Shown here one piece after another: positions 5,532-6,583 of a stretch of DNA of 6,583 nt (the stretch's first letter is position 1; each line of letters begins with the position of its first letter). Where the stretch lies: assembly GCA_910578965.1 (NCBI GenBank), contig CAJTSP010000142.1:1-6583 (forward strand). The letters run 5' to 3'. The position numbers were made by a program, and so were the translations under genes. The stretch is from an uncultured Oscillospiraceae bacterium. GTDB taxonomy: Bacteria > Bacillota > Clostridia > Oscillospirales > Ruminococcaceae. The notes beneath the pieces are model-generated. The model made no database searches. It worked only from the letters and a program-made list of their open reading frames with translations, and was not told the origin of the DNA.

Positions 5532-6583
5532 ATGAAAGAGATCATCATCTGCTACCAGGGCGAGATGGCCCTCAAGGGGCTCAACAAGGCCACCTTTGAG
5601 GCCGCCCTTGCCAAAAACCTACGCTGGCGGCTGCGGCCGCTGGGCGAATTCAAGGTGTACAAGGCCCAGAGCACCATGTACATCGAGCCCGAAACCGAAG
5701 CCGAGGATATGGACGAGGCCTTCAGCCGGGTGCAAAAGGTGTTTGGCATTGCGGCCCTTTCGCGGGCGGCGGTGTGTCAAAAGGACTTTGCGGCCATCTG
5801 CCAGACCGCGGCCTCCTATCTCGAAACGCCGCTGCGCGCCGCCAAAACCTTTAAGGTGGAGGCCAAGCGCAGTGACAAGCGGTTTGGGATGAACAGCCCC
5901 GAGATCAGCCGGGAGCTGGGCGGCTTTTTGCTGGGGCGGTACCGCCACCTCTCGGTGGACGTGCACCACCCTGACCTCACCGTGATGGTGGAGATTCGGG
6001 ATTTTGCCGCCTATGTCCACGCCGACAAGGCCCCCGGCGCAGGCGGGCTTCCGGTGGGCACCAGCGGCCGGGCGCTCTGCCTGCTTTCGGGCGGCATCGA
6101 CAGCCCGGTGGCTGCCTGGCGGATGGCCCGGCGGGGGCTGGCGCTGCACCACATCCACTTTGCCAGCCCGCCTTATACCAGTGAGCGGGCCCGGCTCAAG
6201 GTGCAGGCGCTGGCCGGCGTCATCAGCGGCTACACCGGTAGCTGTGTGCTGTACGTGGTGCCCTACACCCCCCCGCAGGAGTACCTGCGGGACCATGCGC
6301 CCAGCGCCCTGTTTACCGTGCTGATGCGCCGTAGCATGCTGCGCATTGCCCAAATGGTGGCCACAGAGATCGGCTGCACCGCCCTGGTTACCGGCGAGAG
6401 CCTCGCGCAGGTGGCGAGCCAGACCCTTTGGGCCCTGGCCTGCACCGATGCCGCCCAAAGCCTGCCGGTGCTGCGGCCGCTGATCGGTATGGACAAGACC
6501 GAGATCACCGCCGCCGCCCGGGCCATTGGCAGCTTCGAGACCAGCATCCTGCCCTATGAGGATTGCTGCACCATCTTTACCCC
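5532..6583 (+). CDS. thiI: tRNA 4-thiouridine synthase ThiI, 3'-truncated
   Basis: ThiI adenylates uridine 8 of tRNA and replaces its oxygen with sulfur supplied as a persulfide by a cysteine desulfurase, giving 4-thiouridine, a near-UV sensor. In some bacteria it also feeds thiamine thiazole synthesis. The 350 complete codons stay open to the right edge. The N-terminus MKEIIICYQGEMALKGLN is typical and starts the ferredoxin-like domain (about 1-55). A THUMP RNA-binding domain follows (about 60-165, with TFKVEAKRSDKRF at 106-118 and PDLTVMVEIRD at 147-157). The PP-loop ATPase domain carries LLSGGIDSPVA (184-194) and TGESLAQVASQT (287-298). C345-C346 in YEDCCTIF, just before the edge, match the cysteine-bearing motif of the family. 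If it is the usual Firmicute form of about 400 residues, some 45-50 remain outside the window and there is no rhodanese domain. It is likely co-transcribed with nifS. Confidence 0.96.
   Translation, partial: MKEIIICYQGEMALKGLNKATFEAALAKNLRWRLRPLGEFKVYKAQSTMYIEPETEAEDMDEAFSRVQKVFGIAALSRAAVCQKDFAAICQTAASYLETPLRAAKTFKVEAKRSDKRFGMNSPEISRELGGFLLGRYRHLSVDVHHPDLTVMVEIRDFAAYVHADKAPGAGGLPVGTSGRALCLLSGGIDSPVAAWRMARRGLALHHIHFASPPYTSERARLKVQALAGVISGYTGSCVLYVVPYTPPQEYLRDHAPSALFTVLMRRSMLRIAQMVATEIGCTALVTGESLAQVASQTLWALACTDAAQSLPVLRPLIGMDKTEITAAARAIGSFETSILPYEDCCTIFT

Noticed and set aside
5619..6458. A 279-codon minus-strand open frame opposite thiI.
   Set aside because: It overlaps a clear ThiI reading frame with intact PP-loop and THUMP motifs; its own translation is low-complexity.

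Overview
The window is about two-thirds G+C, and every gene I can support lies on the + strand. It holds the 3' end of an iron-sulfur fumarate/tartrate hydratase gene, two adjacent paralogous genes for large polytopic membrane proteins of the GT-C glycosyltransferase type, a complete class I cysteine desulfurase gene (nifS/iscS type), and a thiI gene cut by the right edge. Purine-rich ribosome binding sites, the NifS-ThiI pairing and the kind of desulfurase active-site loop suggest a GC-rich anaerobic Firmicute, most likely a Clostridia member of the Oscillospiraceae/Ruminococcaceae type. That assignment is inference; there is no rRNA or other marker gene here.

Layout: 1-368 is the C-terminal end of the hydratase. 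After a 51-nt gap with no clear terminator comes GT-C gene A (420-2180, 586 aa). After a 64-nt gap comes its paralogue B (2245-4020, 591 aa). The proteins align almost without gaps and look about two-thirds identical by eye. Short spacing makes a common transcript plausible, possibly reading on from the hydratase gene. The region 4021-4242 is the main regulatory gap: a modest terminator-like hairpin, a GC-rich inverted repeat, then an AT-rich island with a good -10 and a perfect 10-bp palindrome, then a GC-rich leader of about 120 nt ending in a strong ribosome binding site before nifS. The nifS gene (4243-5421) and thiI (5532 to the edge) are separated by 110 nt with no obvious terminator and are probably co-transcribed.

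Function: NifS takes sulfur from cysteine as a persulfide and ThiI uses it, with ATP, to make 4-thiouridine at position 8 of tRNA; the pair is a known two-gene module. The GT-C pair probably transfers sugars from a polyprenyl-phosphate donor to an acceptor outside the membrane. Donor and acceptor cannot be read from the sequence. I found no CRISPR array, transposon, tRNA, rRNA or phage feature. The least explained part is the tandem GT-C pair, and the most interesting regulatory sequence is the one upstream of nifS.
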